DNA of 64,000 nt from Pyropia haitanensis. Taxonomy: Eukaryota > Rhodophyta > Bangiophyceae > Bangiales > Bangiaceae. The translations under genes and the position numbers were made by a program. The stretch's first letter is position 1; every line of letters begins with the position of its first letter. Of the stretch, positions 31,236 through 42,132 are shown one piece after another. Under the pieces are notes generated by a model. The model saw only the letters and a list, made by a program, of their open reading frames with translations. It did no database searches and was not told the DNA's origin. Where the stretch lies: NCBI GenBank assembly GCA_008729055.1, contig SDUX01000007.1:4098090-4162089 (forward strand), in the 5' to 3' direction.

Positions 31236-34046
31236 CTACGCTGCGGGTGGCGGCTGCTTGCCGGCCGCCGGCGCGTCTGCGTCTGCTGGGGCGCTGGCGG
31301 GGGCACCCGCCGCGGCGGGCACCCCCCCCCCGCCCGCCGCCGCCGCCGCGTCCGTCCAGTTGTGCAGCACGCCCAGGCCGCCCGCGTCGTCGCCCGGCCG
31401 CGGCCGCGGGATGCCGTGCGCGTCGAGGACCTCCCCCATCCGCGCCGCCGACGCAGCCCGCTCCAGCACCACCGTCACGTCGCCCTCAAGGTCAAAGCGG
31501 ATGTACTCGGCCGCGGCCGTGCCGCCGCCGCCGCCGCCGCCGCTGGCTAGCGCCGCGGCGGCTTGCCGCAAGTTGGTCACCGGCACGCCGTCAATGGACA
31601 GCAGCGCCGCCGGCAGCGTTTCGTTTAGGTGCTCGTACCCCCGGTTGAGCGGGTGGCTCAGCACCTGCGCCAGCACCACCACCTGATCGTCGGGCGCGGT
31701 CTTGCCCCCAAACTGGGCGCGGTAGACGAGGCCGACGGGCGCGTCGAGGCGCCAGTCCTCCCCAAATTCCGCCTCCAGGTAGGGCTGCGTGAGCGCGAAA
31801 AAGACGAGGCCGCCGACGACAAGGAAGGGGGGGGCGGGGGTGAGGTCGTGGACGGGCACCAGCCGGCCAGCCGCCATGGACGGCAGCGCGTACGTGACCG
31901 TGAGCGAGGTGGTGGTGGCTGCAGGGACGGGAAGGGGCAGCACGGCGGGGGTGCCAGGGGTCAGCGAAGAGCCCGACGTGGGCGCCACAGCAGCGGGGGC
32001 CAGACCGTCGCCCGCCCCGGTCGCCTCCGCGTCGCGAGGCGTAGGGCTGCCTGCCGCGTCCGCCACCTCCCCGTTGGCAGATGGTAGCGCCTGGGCAGCA
32101 GCCGGTGCCCCCTTGTCCCCGCCTCCCCCCGCGGCCACTGGTCGGCAGATGCTCAGGCTCACTTCGTCGCCCACCATTTTTCCCGCAATGAGGTAGGAAA
32201 AGTGGATGCGCTCTCCCCGCCGAAACGGCACCGTCCCCGCCGACGACACGGTTACCCCGTCAATGGCCGTCAGGATGTCGCCCCGCCTGAGCACCCGCGC
32301 CACGTCCCCACACGCGTCGACGCGCTTGATCAGTACGCCCACGCCGGCGCCAACGCCACTGGCGCCCCCCTGGGCGGCGGGCCCCACCCCCGCCGCCGCC
32401 CGCATCGCGGCGCTCTCCAGCTGCTGCCACGTGAAGCCCGCCGTCGGGAAGCCCGTGTAGCGACGGTTGCGCCCATAGTCGACGAGGAAATGGTGGACCA
32501 CCGCTGACGGGATGATCCACCCCACCGCCTCGGCGTCGGCCGATGACAGGCTTTGAAAGGCTACCCCAACACACGTGTTGTCTTCCGCAAAGACCGGCCC
32601 GCCGCTGCTGCCCGAGTTGATGGCGGCGTCAACTTGAACCGTGGGAAGCTCCGCATTGCCATGCGCGTAACTGGCCATCTCAATGCGCGAGACAACCCCG
32701 GAAGTGATCGCCAGGTTCTCCCCGCCGAGGGGGTACCCAACGACAACGACGGAATCCTGCAGTCGGGGCAGGGGACCAAACACCAGCCCACCGAATGCCA
32801 TGGCCTCCGAATGCTGCAGGCCGCCGCCACCAGCACCATCCTTGACTGCCGGCGGCCGGCGGGTGCCAGCCACTGACGCGCCCGCACCGTCTGCGCCCTC
32901 CCCCTCCCCGCCGCCATCCTCTGCCCCCCAAAACCGTTCGTCCTCCACAACCAGGATGGCCAAGTCGCACTCGTTCCCCACAGACGCAACCGACGCCGCG
33001 TACTTGGTGTCCCCCCCCCGCTTGCGGACCAGCACCGACACAGCGTGCGCGACACAGTGGGCATTGGTCAGGATCACTCGGCTGGGCCCGTCAGCGTCTC
33101 CCCCTTCGGGCGCAGCCACCACAAAACCCGATGACGTGCTCGTGCATTGACGTAGCTTCTGCCACGGCAGCGAGTAGTTGGGAACCGAGTGCGTCACGTA
33201 CAGCTTGACGCAGCAGTCAAGGACGGAGGCGGGGAGAAAGTCGTCGTCGGCGTCGCCCCACGGGTCCCCAGCCGCGGTCCCCGCCGCCGCAGCGCGGGCG
33301 CTGCCCACAACGTCAGGTGACAACGGCGCCGGGGGGGCGCTGGGGGGGGGGACGCCCACGCGGGGGGGGCGGTGTTGCCCTTGCCTGCCACCCGACGTCG
33401 CTTCTTGTCGGCAGGCTTGGCCTTGCGCGAGTTGCGGCACGGCACTGCCTGGTTGGGCTGACGCCGCCCTGGCCGTGAGGAGCGAGACGGAGACGTCGCC
33501 GCCGCCCGCAGCGCCGCCGCAGCTGCCGTCGTGGCAGTCCTGGGTGCCGCCGGGAAGGAGGCTGCCGCTGTCGCCGCTGCCGCCGCCGCCGTTGTGCCCA
33601 GCGGCCCCAGCTGGTCGGGGTGTGGCCTCCCATCGTCGCCGTCGCCGCTTGCCGCTCTCCCCCCTCCTTGCGCGCCCGGCCGGCGCCTCGGTACGTCGCC
33701 CGCCAGGCCGCCACCCCCGTGGGCCATGGTCGCCACGTACACGGCCCGTGGGGACGTCCGCCGGCTGGCAACCGGCGGCCGGCCGCAGCCCAGAGCCGTC
33801 GCTTGTGGCCACCGAGAGCAGCCTGCCCATGACGCGACAGAGGAGAGAAGCGGTGTGCCCGTCGCGGCAAATGCCGCAACGGGAAGGATCTCGGGCAGGC
33901 CCATGAGAGGGACGGGAGCGGCGGTCGGGGAGGGGCAAATGCACGGGCTGGAGAGGCAAAGCGGGCACCCCAGCAATCGTCGACAGCCGCCAGCGGGACG
34001 TACCTCGGTCACCCAGCTGCGCGCGCTGCCACGACTTGGTCGTCAC
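31236..34046 (-). CDS. Deg/HtrA-type serine protease with PDZ-like region
   Basis: Trypsin-fold, ATP-independent protease of the plant Deg9/Deg2-like branch. The triad is visible: TNAHCV (His about 330), ECDLAIL (Asp about 361) and NSGSSGGPV (Ser about 481, numbered from 34046). A PDZ-like segment follows (GVLIKRVDACGDVARVLRRGDILTAIDG), then the Deg9-type C-terminal region LVVGGLVFFALTQPYLEAEFG and VVVLAQVLSHPLNRGYEHLN. The catalytic region starts about residue 275; the N-terminus before it is low-complexity and its start uncertain. A different phase upstream of the G runs near 33330-33370 encodes ADKKRRRVAGKG, a nuclear-signal-like patch, from a Met at 33727; plant Deg9 is nuclear, so the true N-terminus may be that one. 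Single exon. Confidence 0.85.
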   Translation of the reverse strand: MTTKSWQRAQLGDRGTSRWRLSTIAGVPALPLQPVHLPLPDRRSRPSHGPARDPSRCGICRDGHTASLLCRVMGRLLSVATSDGSGLRPAAGCQPADVPTGRVRGDHGPRGWRPGGRRTEAPAGRARRGESGKRRRRRWEATPRPAGAAGHNGGGGSGDSGSLLPGGTQDCHDGSCGGAAGGGDVSVSLLTARAASAQPGSAVPQLAQGQACRQEATSGGRQGQHRPPRVGVPPPSAPPAPLSPDVVGSARAAAAGTAAGDPWGDADDDFLPASVLDCCVKLYVTHSVPNYSLPWQKLRQCTSTSSGFVVAAPEGGDADGPSRVILTNAHCVAHAVSVLVRKRGGDTKYAASVASVGNECDLAILVVEDERFWGAEDGGGEGEGADGAGASVAGTRRPPAVKDGAGGGGLQHSEAMAFGGLVFGPLPRLQDSVVVVGYPLGGENLAITSGVVSRIEMASYAHGNAELPTVQVDAAINSGSSGGPVFAEDNTCVGVAFQSLSSADAEAVGWIIPSAVVHHFLVDYGRNRRYTGFPTAGFTWQQLESAAMRAAAGVGPAAQGGASGVGAGVGVLIKRVDACGDVARVLRRGDILTAIDGVTVSSAGTVPFRRGERIHFSYLIAGKMVGDEVSLSICRPVAAGGGGDKGAPAAAQALPSANGEVADAAGSPTPRDAEATGAGDGLAPAAVAPTSGSSLTPGTPAVLPLPVPAATTTSLTVTYALPSMAAGRLVPVHDLTPAPPFLVVGGLVFFALTQPYLEAEFGEDWRLDAPVGLVYRAQFGGKTAPDDQVVVLAQVLSHPLNRGYEHLNETLPAALLSIDGVPVTNLRQAAAALASGGGGGGGTAAAEYIRFDLEGDVTVVLERAASAARMGEVLDAHGIPRPRPGDDAGGLGVLHNWTDAAAAAGGGGVPAAAGAPASAPADADAPAAGKQPPPAA

Positions 34047-34780
34047 GACCGCACCGACAAGCGAGGCGAGGTGCCCCCACCAGTCGCGAACGGGACGAAG
34101 GCGGAAAAGGAGCTGACGGCGATGGCGGGAGAGGGGCCACTCCCCACGTCACATCCTCAGCCGAGGCCAGCCGTGGAGGTCGATCCAGCTCGCGGCTCAG
34201 ACATTGTTTCAATATGTGCTGAAAAGAGCCTCTGCCGACTTTCTTTTTGGTGCGTTCGTGTTTCACTGAAAGATAAATTGCCGAATGCGACGATAGTGAC
34301 AGCAGTGCCACGTTTCTCTTTCCGTTCCACAACTGCGGCGTCAGCAGGGCAGGCAGCCCAAGAGGCGAGAGATGGAAAGGAGCACTGTCGCAAGGCGTCG
34401 TCGGAGGCGGAGGGGAAGCCATCGGATGGTGTGCCTCCATCGGAACCTTGACCAAGGAGAGAGCGGGCGGCAACGGACGAGTTGGATAGCAACCCTACGC
34501 CACCGCTGCCGTCGCTGGCTCTCCTGTTTTCCCGGCTGAGACCAGCACCACTTGACACCTGAGAGATACTCAAGAAAGAGGAGCAGAACCGGAGAGCCAA
34601 GACGAAACACGTACATGAAACAAGTGAAAGAGCATGTGGGGACACATCCTGTTTGAAGCCCACCACGCCGTCTTGGTTCACTGCACCCGAAGCGCTGTCG
34701 TCATCAGACACAAGCACGTGCATTGCCCAACGCAATTGATTGATTTTATTATGCTGCACTCATCGCACTCAGCGCACAGG
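34047..34780. other. Intergenic, no gene seen
   Basis: AT-richer DNA upstream of the Deg-type protease. No recognisable protein. It probably carries the protease promoter. Confidence 0.4.
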
Positions 34781-34842
34781 GCGGTTGTAGCTCAGTGGTT
34801 AGAGCGTCTGTCTTACACACAGAATGTCGTGGGTTCAATGGC
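34781..34842 (+). pseudogene. Truncated tRNA-Val(UAC)-like sequence
   Basis: Starts GCGGTTG, then TA, a GCTC/GAGC D-stem with loop AGTGGTTA (a good A box), a TCTGT/ACAGA anticodon stem with loop CTTACAC (anticodon TAC, valine) and GTGGGTTCAA where the T arm should start. The 3' half of the T stem and the acceptor complement CAACCGC are missing: the following bases do not pair. So it is not a working tRNA gene; it is either a broken tRNA or the tRNA-derived head of a SINE. Confidence 0.7.
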
Positions 34843-35117
34843 CAAGATGATATCTGAAGACCCCATCAGCCGTAAACTTGCACGTGCAATTATTTTGCAC
34901 GAACATTTCTTTTTCTGCAATGAATAATCAGAATGGATTTTGAAACGGAGTTTCGGTATTTACGTGGCGAGCTCGATGTGGGCATGGTCGGAACAGGACT
35001 CTAGTCACGAGTGCACTGCTGTTCCCTCTTTCCGCTACATGCACGCATGTTTTGTTGATGCCGCCGTCTGCATACGCGAGTCTACACTCGTTTTCAGGCC
35101 TTGTGACGCGTTTCACC
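34843..35117. other. Intergenic, AT-rich
   Basis: Between the tRNA-like sequence and the DUF4336 gene. Contains the palindrome TTGCACGTGCAA near 34878. Likely promoter of the downstream gene. Confidence 0.35.
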
Positions 35118-36373
35118 ATGTCCAGCGACGGAGCTGCTGCGGGGGGTGGCGGCGTGGTGCCGCCATCCGTTGGTGACGAGCCCACCGCCACCGGGGACAC
35201 TGCGGTTGAAGAAGACGCGCCGGTAGCACCTATCCCCCCCTGGCCGCGGTGTGTCATCGTCATCCTCCGTGGCGCCAAGAGCCGTACGACCTGCTGAAAC
35301 CTATGGGGGAGGAAGTGTGGCTTGCGGAGCGGACTTGTACGTCTTACGGATTCGCTCGTTTTCGGGAGGGAAGGGAGTGTGTGACGTCGAGGCCGTGGGG
35401 GGACGGCTGTGGTGCCGCTTGGTGTGCGGAGGGGGCGCCTCACCGCCCCTGCTCGCTCGCCCCTTCCTTCTCCGTCTCTCTGTCGGGTGTCAGGCTATAG
35501 CGTCTGCACTGTTGCCACTTCTTTGGAAAACTTCTACATTGTTTTCCCGACTTGGCTCTGAACCATCATGGTGCTTGTGCTACGTGCTGTGTTTTCATTG
35601 TGCCAACATTCTGCCGTGGATGGAGCTTGGCTCGATTGACAGTCGAGGGATACGGTACCGACTTTGGTGCCCGCTGCACCGTCATCCGCTTGCCCGATGG
35701 CGGTCTGTTTGTGCACTCTCCTGTGCTGCTCACGGTGGCTTTACGTGCAGCTCTTGCCGCGCTGGGTCCTGTTCGCTTCCTGGCTGTGCCGACAGGTCAC
35801 CACGTGGCGTTTGCCGAGCAGTGGCGGGCCGTCTTTCCCGCCGCCACGTGCGTGGCTTTCCCGGGCGCGCGCCAGCGTCTGGCCAGCCTATCTGACGCGA
35901 CGGAGCTGGGCGGCTCGGCGATGAATGCTGCAGCGGTGCCTGGGGAAGGGGATTCCACGGCGTCTGTCGACACTCGCGCGGACGCCGGTGCTGCTGTCCC
36001 GACCGGGATGCTGGTGCCAGGGGTTCTGAGCTGGGTATTCCTTGGCGCGGAGCGGGGCTTCCAGGAGGTTGTTTTTTTCCATCACCCGTCAGCAACGCTG
36101 GTTATTTCCGACGCCTTCTTCCGCATCCCACCGCCGCCGCCCGAGGGCTTCCCGCTGGGCGCGCGCCTGTTCTTCTGGTACCTCCGCACCGTGGCCATCC
36201 CGCTGCACAGCGCTCTGGCGTGGGGTGCCAAGGCCACGTGGCGCGCTGAGGCGGCCGCGCTCGTCCGCTGGGCGCCCCGCCGCGTGATCCCGTGCCACGG
36301 GGAGCTGGTGTTAGAGGAGGGCGCCGTGGACGTGTTGCGCGACTTTTTTCGCCACCGACGGGGGGCGTTTTGA
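35118..36373 (+). CDS. DUF4336-like (metallo-beta-lactamase-fold relative) protein
   Basis: Two exons. Exon 1 contains PYDLLKPMGEEVWLAERT; an intron at 35337-35642 (GTACGT...TTGACAG, 306 bp) joins it to FEGYGTDFGARCTVIRLPDGGLFVHSPV. Later motifs are FLAVPTGHHVAF, QEVVFFHHPSATLVISDAFF and RVIPCHGELV. These match the DUF4336 pattern found in plants, algae and cyanobacteria, whose function is unknown; the fold resembles metallo-beta-lactamases but the classic HxHxDH motif is absent. The best start is the Met at 35118 (MSSDGAAAGG), but its phase differs from that of PYDLL: the switch lies near a 7-C run at 35234-35240 or a missed splice. TGA stop at 36371-36373. Confidence 0.65.
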
Positions 36374-36965
36374 TGTCGGTGGGCGCCCGCTTGGCCTATG
36401 CCGCTGCCCTGCGTACTGTCCGGTCAGCCGGCGCGGCGCGTACGTACTTGTGATACAGGGTGCGCGCGCATGCGTCGCATCGCGGGCGACTGCCGGGCAA
36501 GCGAGCCGGGAAGAGGTCAATAATAGCCATGTGTTGTTGACACGTAGCCAAGTGCTCTGCCTGGCTGCCCATCCGCCCGCGCATCCCTTTGGATTTCAAA
36601 TTCAAATTAGCGGGATCCATCAATACAGTGGCAGTCTCGGTCCATAGACTGTGCGGCAGTTCAGGTCGTGCGAGCGGCGCGCTGGCAGCTGCGGCGCAGC
36701 GTCAGAGCAGTTCGTGGCGACGCTGTCTGCGATGAGCTCGGCGCCCACTGGAGCGAGGCAAGCACCCCAGGCGCGGAGGGCGAGCGATACGAGGGAAACG
36801 GCGGGGAGCGCACCCACCCATCGGCATTGCCCTGCCGAGCAACAAGAACACGGGAAAACAAACACGCCAAGCCAACCGCCAGATCACTCCCCAATCGACA
36901 GTTACATGGGGACTTCATGACCGTCGCTTCTTCCCCCCCCCCGCCCCCCCCACCGTACCGGCTGC
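36374..36965. other. Convergent 3' intergenic region
   Basis: Between the DUF4336 gene and the CAP-Kazal gene, which converge here. No gene, RNA or repeat recognised. Confidence 0.4.
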
Positions 36966-38028
36966 TCAGCACGCACCCAACTTGGCAATCGTAAACGCAA
37001 AGCCCTGCTGGCAGCTGGCCACATCAGCCAGGCACTCGGTATCGTACGTGACGCCGTTGCTCCCACACACAGGCGCCGGTGGGACGTCCGCCTCGCAAAA
37101 CCGGTCGCCGCACCCATATGCGCGACGCAAAGTCCGCGAAGGTGGTCTCGCCCACAAACCAGCACGCCCGCTCCCCACCGCCGCGCGTGCACATGCTCAC
37201 CTTGCACATGGCCAGCCAAGGCTGCTCAAAGTCGGGGTCGAACGACACGTCGCCACCACCACTGCCGCCGCCGCGGCCGCCGCCACTGCCACCACCACCG
37301 CCGGCGGGCGCCTCGTCAGCCGGGCAGGCGGACGGGTCCGACTCAAAGCAGGTGGCGAAAAAAAGGCTCACCCACCAGCGGCCGTCGTCGTCCTTGACCA
37401 CCCCCACCCCCACGTGGGTGGCGCCCCCAAGCAGTAGCCCCCGGTTGCCTGGCTGCGCCGCCCACGCACCCATAGACGCCGCCACGGGGTCAGCAACCGA
37501 GGCGGGCGCGAGCGCCAGGTTCTGGCCTGACACGTACGTACCCGCCGGGCCAAGTTGCTGGGACAGGTCTGAGTGCTGGAGCGTTCCCAGCTCACGGACG
37601 GTGCGCGACCAGGCGGTGGCAAGCGCTGACACGCGGCGATTGTACGCCACGGGCGGCCGGGACGAGGCCGCCCGCAGGGTATTCATGGCCGCCGCAAAGG
37701 CGCCCCCGAAACAGGAGCTCGCGGCGTCGCTCGATAGGGCGGTACACTCGACGCCCGACGCGGCAGCGGCGGCCAGCATCTCGCCAGCGGGGACCACCGG
37801 CAGGGGCGAGCCCACGACCAGCCCCGCGCCCGCCCCGCCTTGGACCTTGTCCTCCCCATCCGCCCTCACACCCGCACCTGCGGCCGACGACGCGGGCAGG
37901 TATGAGATGTACGATGTCCCAGCGGGGACGGCCGACGGGGGTGTCGCAGCCGCCACACCCTCTCCTCCCCTCGCCGGCGGGTCCTCGCCGGCGCCCGCGT
38001 CGGTGCAAGCGCCATCCGTGTCACATGT
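36966..38028 (-). CDS. CAP (SCP/PR-1) domain plus Kazal-type domain secreted protein
   Basis: The first part has the CAP pattern: YNRRVSALATAWSRTVRELG, QHSD (CAP His), GQNLALAP, GNRGLLLGGATHVGVGVV and GRWWVSLFF. A Gly-rich linker and ACWFVGETTFADF follow. The C-terminal part CGDRFCEADVPPAPVCGSNG, VTYDTECLADVASC and C-terminal KLGAC is a Kazal-type serine protease inhibitor domain. The two parts are in different phases, switching near 37130-37190 with no long run, so an indel, an error or a missed splice is needed. Upstream, an acceptor-like CCCTAG at 38029-38034 suggests that a first exon with the signal peptide lies further 5' and was not found, so the start is partial. Confidence 0.7.
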
Positions 38029-39576
38029 CTAGGGCGGCGCCACCTCCACCCCAGACACCCCCGCCGAGAGGCCCGAGACATTGAAAGTTCGATGCGAAAA
38101 ATGCTGCGGGTGCACCGATGGCGACGAGAGCGATGCGAGGATGGGGGGCTACCCACGGTGGGGGAGTTGCTAAAGTAGTTGGATGTCACTCCTCTCGATC
38201 GGAACAACCGCTTGATCCAATCGGCGGGGCCGCGGATCACTTCGGTTGCCCAACCGGCGGGTGTGAACGCGGTTAGAGTCGTGATCAAGGTCGCACCAAT
38301 GTCGCCGACATCCCGTCGAAGATGACGCAGTGCATGGCGTGCCGCTCGCTCTCCCCTCACTCGGACCAGTTTGCTCCCCATGTACCTCCATGTTGAGGCG
38401 CGGTGCCTGGTTGTCGTGTGAGCGTTTTGTACTCGCCGTCCTTTTGTTTGGTGACGGTACGTGTCCCGGTGTGCTCCCCAACTTTGGCCTCTATGTTCTC
38501 TTTCGTCGACCGTGTGCGCGGCCGCGGTGACCTTCCCGCCGTCTGCGCAGCGGTTGCTGCTGCACACTGCCCTCGTTTGCCGGGTGCGCCTGCCACTGAT
38601 GAATTCGCAAACCACAACATATAGTAGATTAGGGACTTTTTATGGCTGGTGCGGCCGACCCTCTCGGGGGGACGCGCAAGCATGCAAGCACTTTGCGGAC
38701 ACCCTGAGGCTTCTGACGAGTGCGCGCTTTGTGGTGACCGACCGTTACGCGCACATGTGTGTATCTGGCGGTGGACACTTTGACCGCTTGGGTTGCTAAC
38801 GTCTGAGGCTTGGTTTGGGTGCTCCGCTCGCATGGTGTTACCGATGGCTGGGCCGCTCTGCTTCTTGTACGGCCTGGTACCTTGGTGGGGGTAGGTCGGT
38901 GTGGTAGACAGGTGATATCGGTTGGTGATGTGCTCGTTGCCACATGTTTGGCTGTGTGTGTGTGGGATGCAGTAGACGTGTACTAGTATTCGTGTTGTGC
39001 CCATTTCCGCATGAGTTGGCGGAACGACTATGCTTATTCCTTCACACTGAGCGTGTGGCTCTCTTGTCATCAGATGGTGCGGGTGGTTGCCAGCTCGTGC
39101 CACCATCATGAATTGCGTGCGCATCCTACTCGTTCACGTCCTCTACGACTGGTGCTTCCGCGCACATGTGGAGGTACAAGGCGAACACTGGTCGCTGGCC
39201 GAGGGCGTAATGACGAGCACGCACCGCCGCCTTATGGCCAGGCATAGGACTCCGTACCTGGGCATGGGCGTGGCCTTGCTCGCTCGGCCCACTAATCTCC
39301 TCTCCCCTGACCGTGGCGTATGGAGTCGCCTCCGCATCCTTTCTCGTCTCGTCCTTCTGGGAGTGCGGTTGGCCATGTGGGGGACTGTTGCTGCTTCTGA
39401 AACGGCTTCATGGGCGGGATGCTTGACGTACGACATGCACAGCGAGCGTGTGGTGTGGTGTGACTTGGTGACTTGAAGGTGCCGGTGGTTGTTGTCTCTC
39501 TGCCGATCGAGAAGACTATTCAGTTAGAGGTTTCCGCTGACCTAATCCCCCCCCCCCCACTCTCGGTCGGCAATTT
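38029..39576. other. Intergenic, no gene seen
   Basis: About 1.5 kb of mid-GC DNA without G/C runs, similar in texture to 12.6-14.4 kb. Open frames up to 255 codons have no family features. A missing first exon of the CAP-Kazal gene may be in here. Confidence 0.35.
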
Positions 39577-41400
39577 TCACCCCACCACCAGCCGCTCTGG
39601 CTTGACCACCGCCTGTATCCACTCCAGGTAGGGAGCCACCGTCGTAAACTGCGCCGGGTAGGTGACGTCGCACGGGCGGCCCGCCGGCGCCGCACCGCCA
39701 TGAACGACACCAGTGATGTGCAGGAGAGCGGGGGGGGGGGAGCGTGTCGACCGGGGGGTGGGCCGGGGGGCGGGCCGAGGAGTGGGCCGACGGGCGGGCC
39801 GGGGGGCGGGTCGGGGGGTGGGCCGGGGAGTGGGTTGCGGAGTGGGCCGAGCAGCGGGACGGCTAGGACGGCGGGGAATGGGTGAGGGGGTGCGTCGGGG
39901 CGTGCGGGGAGGCGTGCGGGCGGGTGGCTTCTTCGCCGCCGCCGCCGCCGCCCGAGTGGGCGGACGGGTCGTCACCGGCTTGCGAGTCGGACGGGGCTTG
40001 GCGCTCTGCTGCGGCGCGGCCCGCGGGCGGGGCGTCGGCCGCGGGCGTCGGGGCGTCGGCGTGGGCCCCGCCGTCCGCGGCGGTGGTGGCGGTGGCGTCG
40101 GCTTGCGTGCCGGCTGCGGTGGCCGCGTCGGCCGTGGCGACGGCGACGGGGACGGCGGCGGCCGCGGCCCGTACACAATGCTCTGCGGCTGCCCGTCTTG
40201 GGCGGAGTCCATCGAGAGGCGTGACCCGGCGGGAACGCGGTACATGCCGTGTCCACTGTCGCCTGTGGGGCGACCCCGAGGCACGGGATGGTGAAAGGAG
40301 GGTGAGGTGGGGTAAAGGCGGGCCAGAGATACGAGGGGGCCACAGCCGGGGACCAGCGGAGCAGCGGCCGTGTCAGCGGGGTCAACACCGCACGACTGGG
40401 AGGTCGTCCAAAGAGGGCCCCACCTACGAGCCCCAGCTACCTCAGCGGCCTCGAGCCGTTGCGACAAGGGCCCCCGCCCCCAAGGACAACCCACCAGACC
40501 CGGGAGCACACGGCCATTGCGCATGAAAGTCCGCACTTCCAAAACCCCCTGCCCCCCCGTCCCCCCCCCCCCTCCCCCTGCAACGTACCTTGACACGGCC
40601 GCCCATACCCCGCCGTACAAAACACGTGCGGTTGCAGCGGGAGCCCCACGCTCTCATGCCACCGCTGGCAACGCCCTCGGTCCAGCACCAGCACGCGGGT
40701 TGTGCGGAGGACGTCCGCGTACGCTACGCCCGCCGAGTCCCACCCGCCTGGCGTCCCGCCCCCACTCTCGTCGACCGCGCCCCAGCCCGCCACCTCCCCC
40801 ACCAGCCCCGCCGCGGGCCCGCCGCGCTCGCCGCTGACGCCAACGGTCGCGGCGCCCGCAGCGGCGAGGCCCGCCGCGCCGCCGGCGGCCGCAAACTCCA
40901 CCACCGCCAGGTCGGCAGCGGCCCAGCCGGTCGCCGCCCCCTGCGGATGCACCCGGATGGCGGCGACGCGGAAGGCGCGGCCGCCCGACAGCGACGGGGA
41001 GCCGACGCCAACGACCGCCAGCGGCCCGCCGGCGGTGCAGTGGCCGGCGGTGAGGACGTGGCGCGGGGTGATGAGGCTGCCGCCACAGACAAACTCGAGG
41101 GCGTCCGCGGGCGCCGCCGGGTCCGTCACGTTGGCCGCGCGGAAGAGGCGCGCGGAAAAGGCCGACGCGGGCGTGTCAGCCAGCGCGGCGCCATTGATGA
41201 TCAGGGGGGACCAGCGGCGGCGGCCGCGCAGCAGGGAAGCGAGGGGGGGGGGGGGACCCGCACCAGCGGACGGGGGGCGAGGAGGCCACCTGCCATCGCG
41301 GCGCGCACAAAGACGGGCACGGTGGCCAGGTCAAAGCCGTCGAGCCGCTGGCGGGGGGGCAAAAGGGGGGGGGGGGCCGCCCCGCCGGCCGCCGCCACCC

Positions 41401-41435
<35 letters not shown>

Positions 41436-41587
41436 GTCACTGCCACCGCTGCCGTGGTCGCCGCCGTCACCACCACCACTGCCATCGCCGCGGCGCGCGA
41501 CACCGCCGTGGCGGCAGCGATACCGGGGGCGGCGGCGGTGGCGGCGACGGTGGCGGCCCCGCGCGGGCGCCGCGAGCGCCGCCGCAT
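39577..41587 (-). CDS. S1 (chymotrypsin-fold) serine protease with proline-rich insertion
   Basis: Secreted-type S1 protease. A hydrophobic Ala/Val segment follows MRRRSRR at 41587 (signal or anchor). A basic site RRRW then precedes LIINGAAL, the activation cleavage point. CGGSLITPRHVLTAGHC has the catalytic His, AADLAVVEF the Asp, and VAGWGAVDESG is typical. A 326-bp intron (40263-40588, GTACGT...CCCACAG) sits just before GDSGHG, the catalytic Ser. The usual GDSGGP is changed to GDSGHG, and the residue at the trypsin-specificity position is Arg (RPCQGDSG), so it is not a trypsin. After QSIVYG an insertion of about 145 Pro/Arg/Thr-rich residues precedes HITGVVHGG and the final FTTVAPYLEWI helix. 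The signal part and IING are in different phases, switching in a 13-G run (41243-41255). Confidence 0.8.
39741..39870 (-). repeat. 12-bp degenerate tandem repeat in coding sequence
   Basis: About ten copies of a 12-bp G/C unit which, read on the minus strand, encodes PRPT/PRPA tetrapeptides within the S1 protease insertion. Copies differ at single bases, mostly keeping Pro-Arg-Pro. Confidence 0.7.
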
Positions 41588-42132
41588 GGCGGCCGCAGGG
41601 GGGATGGCGCGCCGGCCGCGGCTGCCCCGCGCCTGGGAGCCGGAACACGCGTGGACGTCGGCGCCGGCCGGCAGGCCGCCCGCGCCCCTATGGGGTTGCT
41701 CCGCCGCTGGGCGTGGGCACGCCGCGGGCGCGCTCGGGGTGGGGGCGGCTGCGCGGCGGCCGGCAGGGCGCGGCCGGCGAGCCGCCCCCCCGGACCACCC
41801 GCGGGTGCCGGGCCCCGACGGACCGCGCACGTGTGTGCTGTGCGCCGTTGGCCCGTGACGACGGTCCGCCGGCGCAGCGTCCCGGTCACCGTGACTGCCG
41901 CGGACGGGTGAGGTGCTTGTGCCCCTTCCCTGCCGTGGGCGCCTCGAGAGCGTCAGCCCGCGGCCATGGCCGCGGAAAGCATGGGAAAAGCAGGAAGGAG
42001 GAGCAACACGGCGGCGACGAGCGCCAGCTGCCTGCAGCGCAGCCGCTCGTCCCAATGCAACCGTGTGCCCGTCGGCGGCCGGTACTTCATCAACTCTCAG
42101 ACTCCGCGGATGTCAACGGTCTGGGTGCACTG

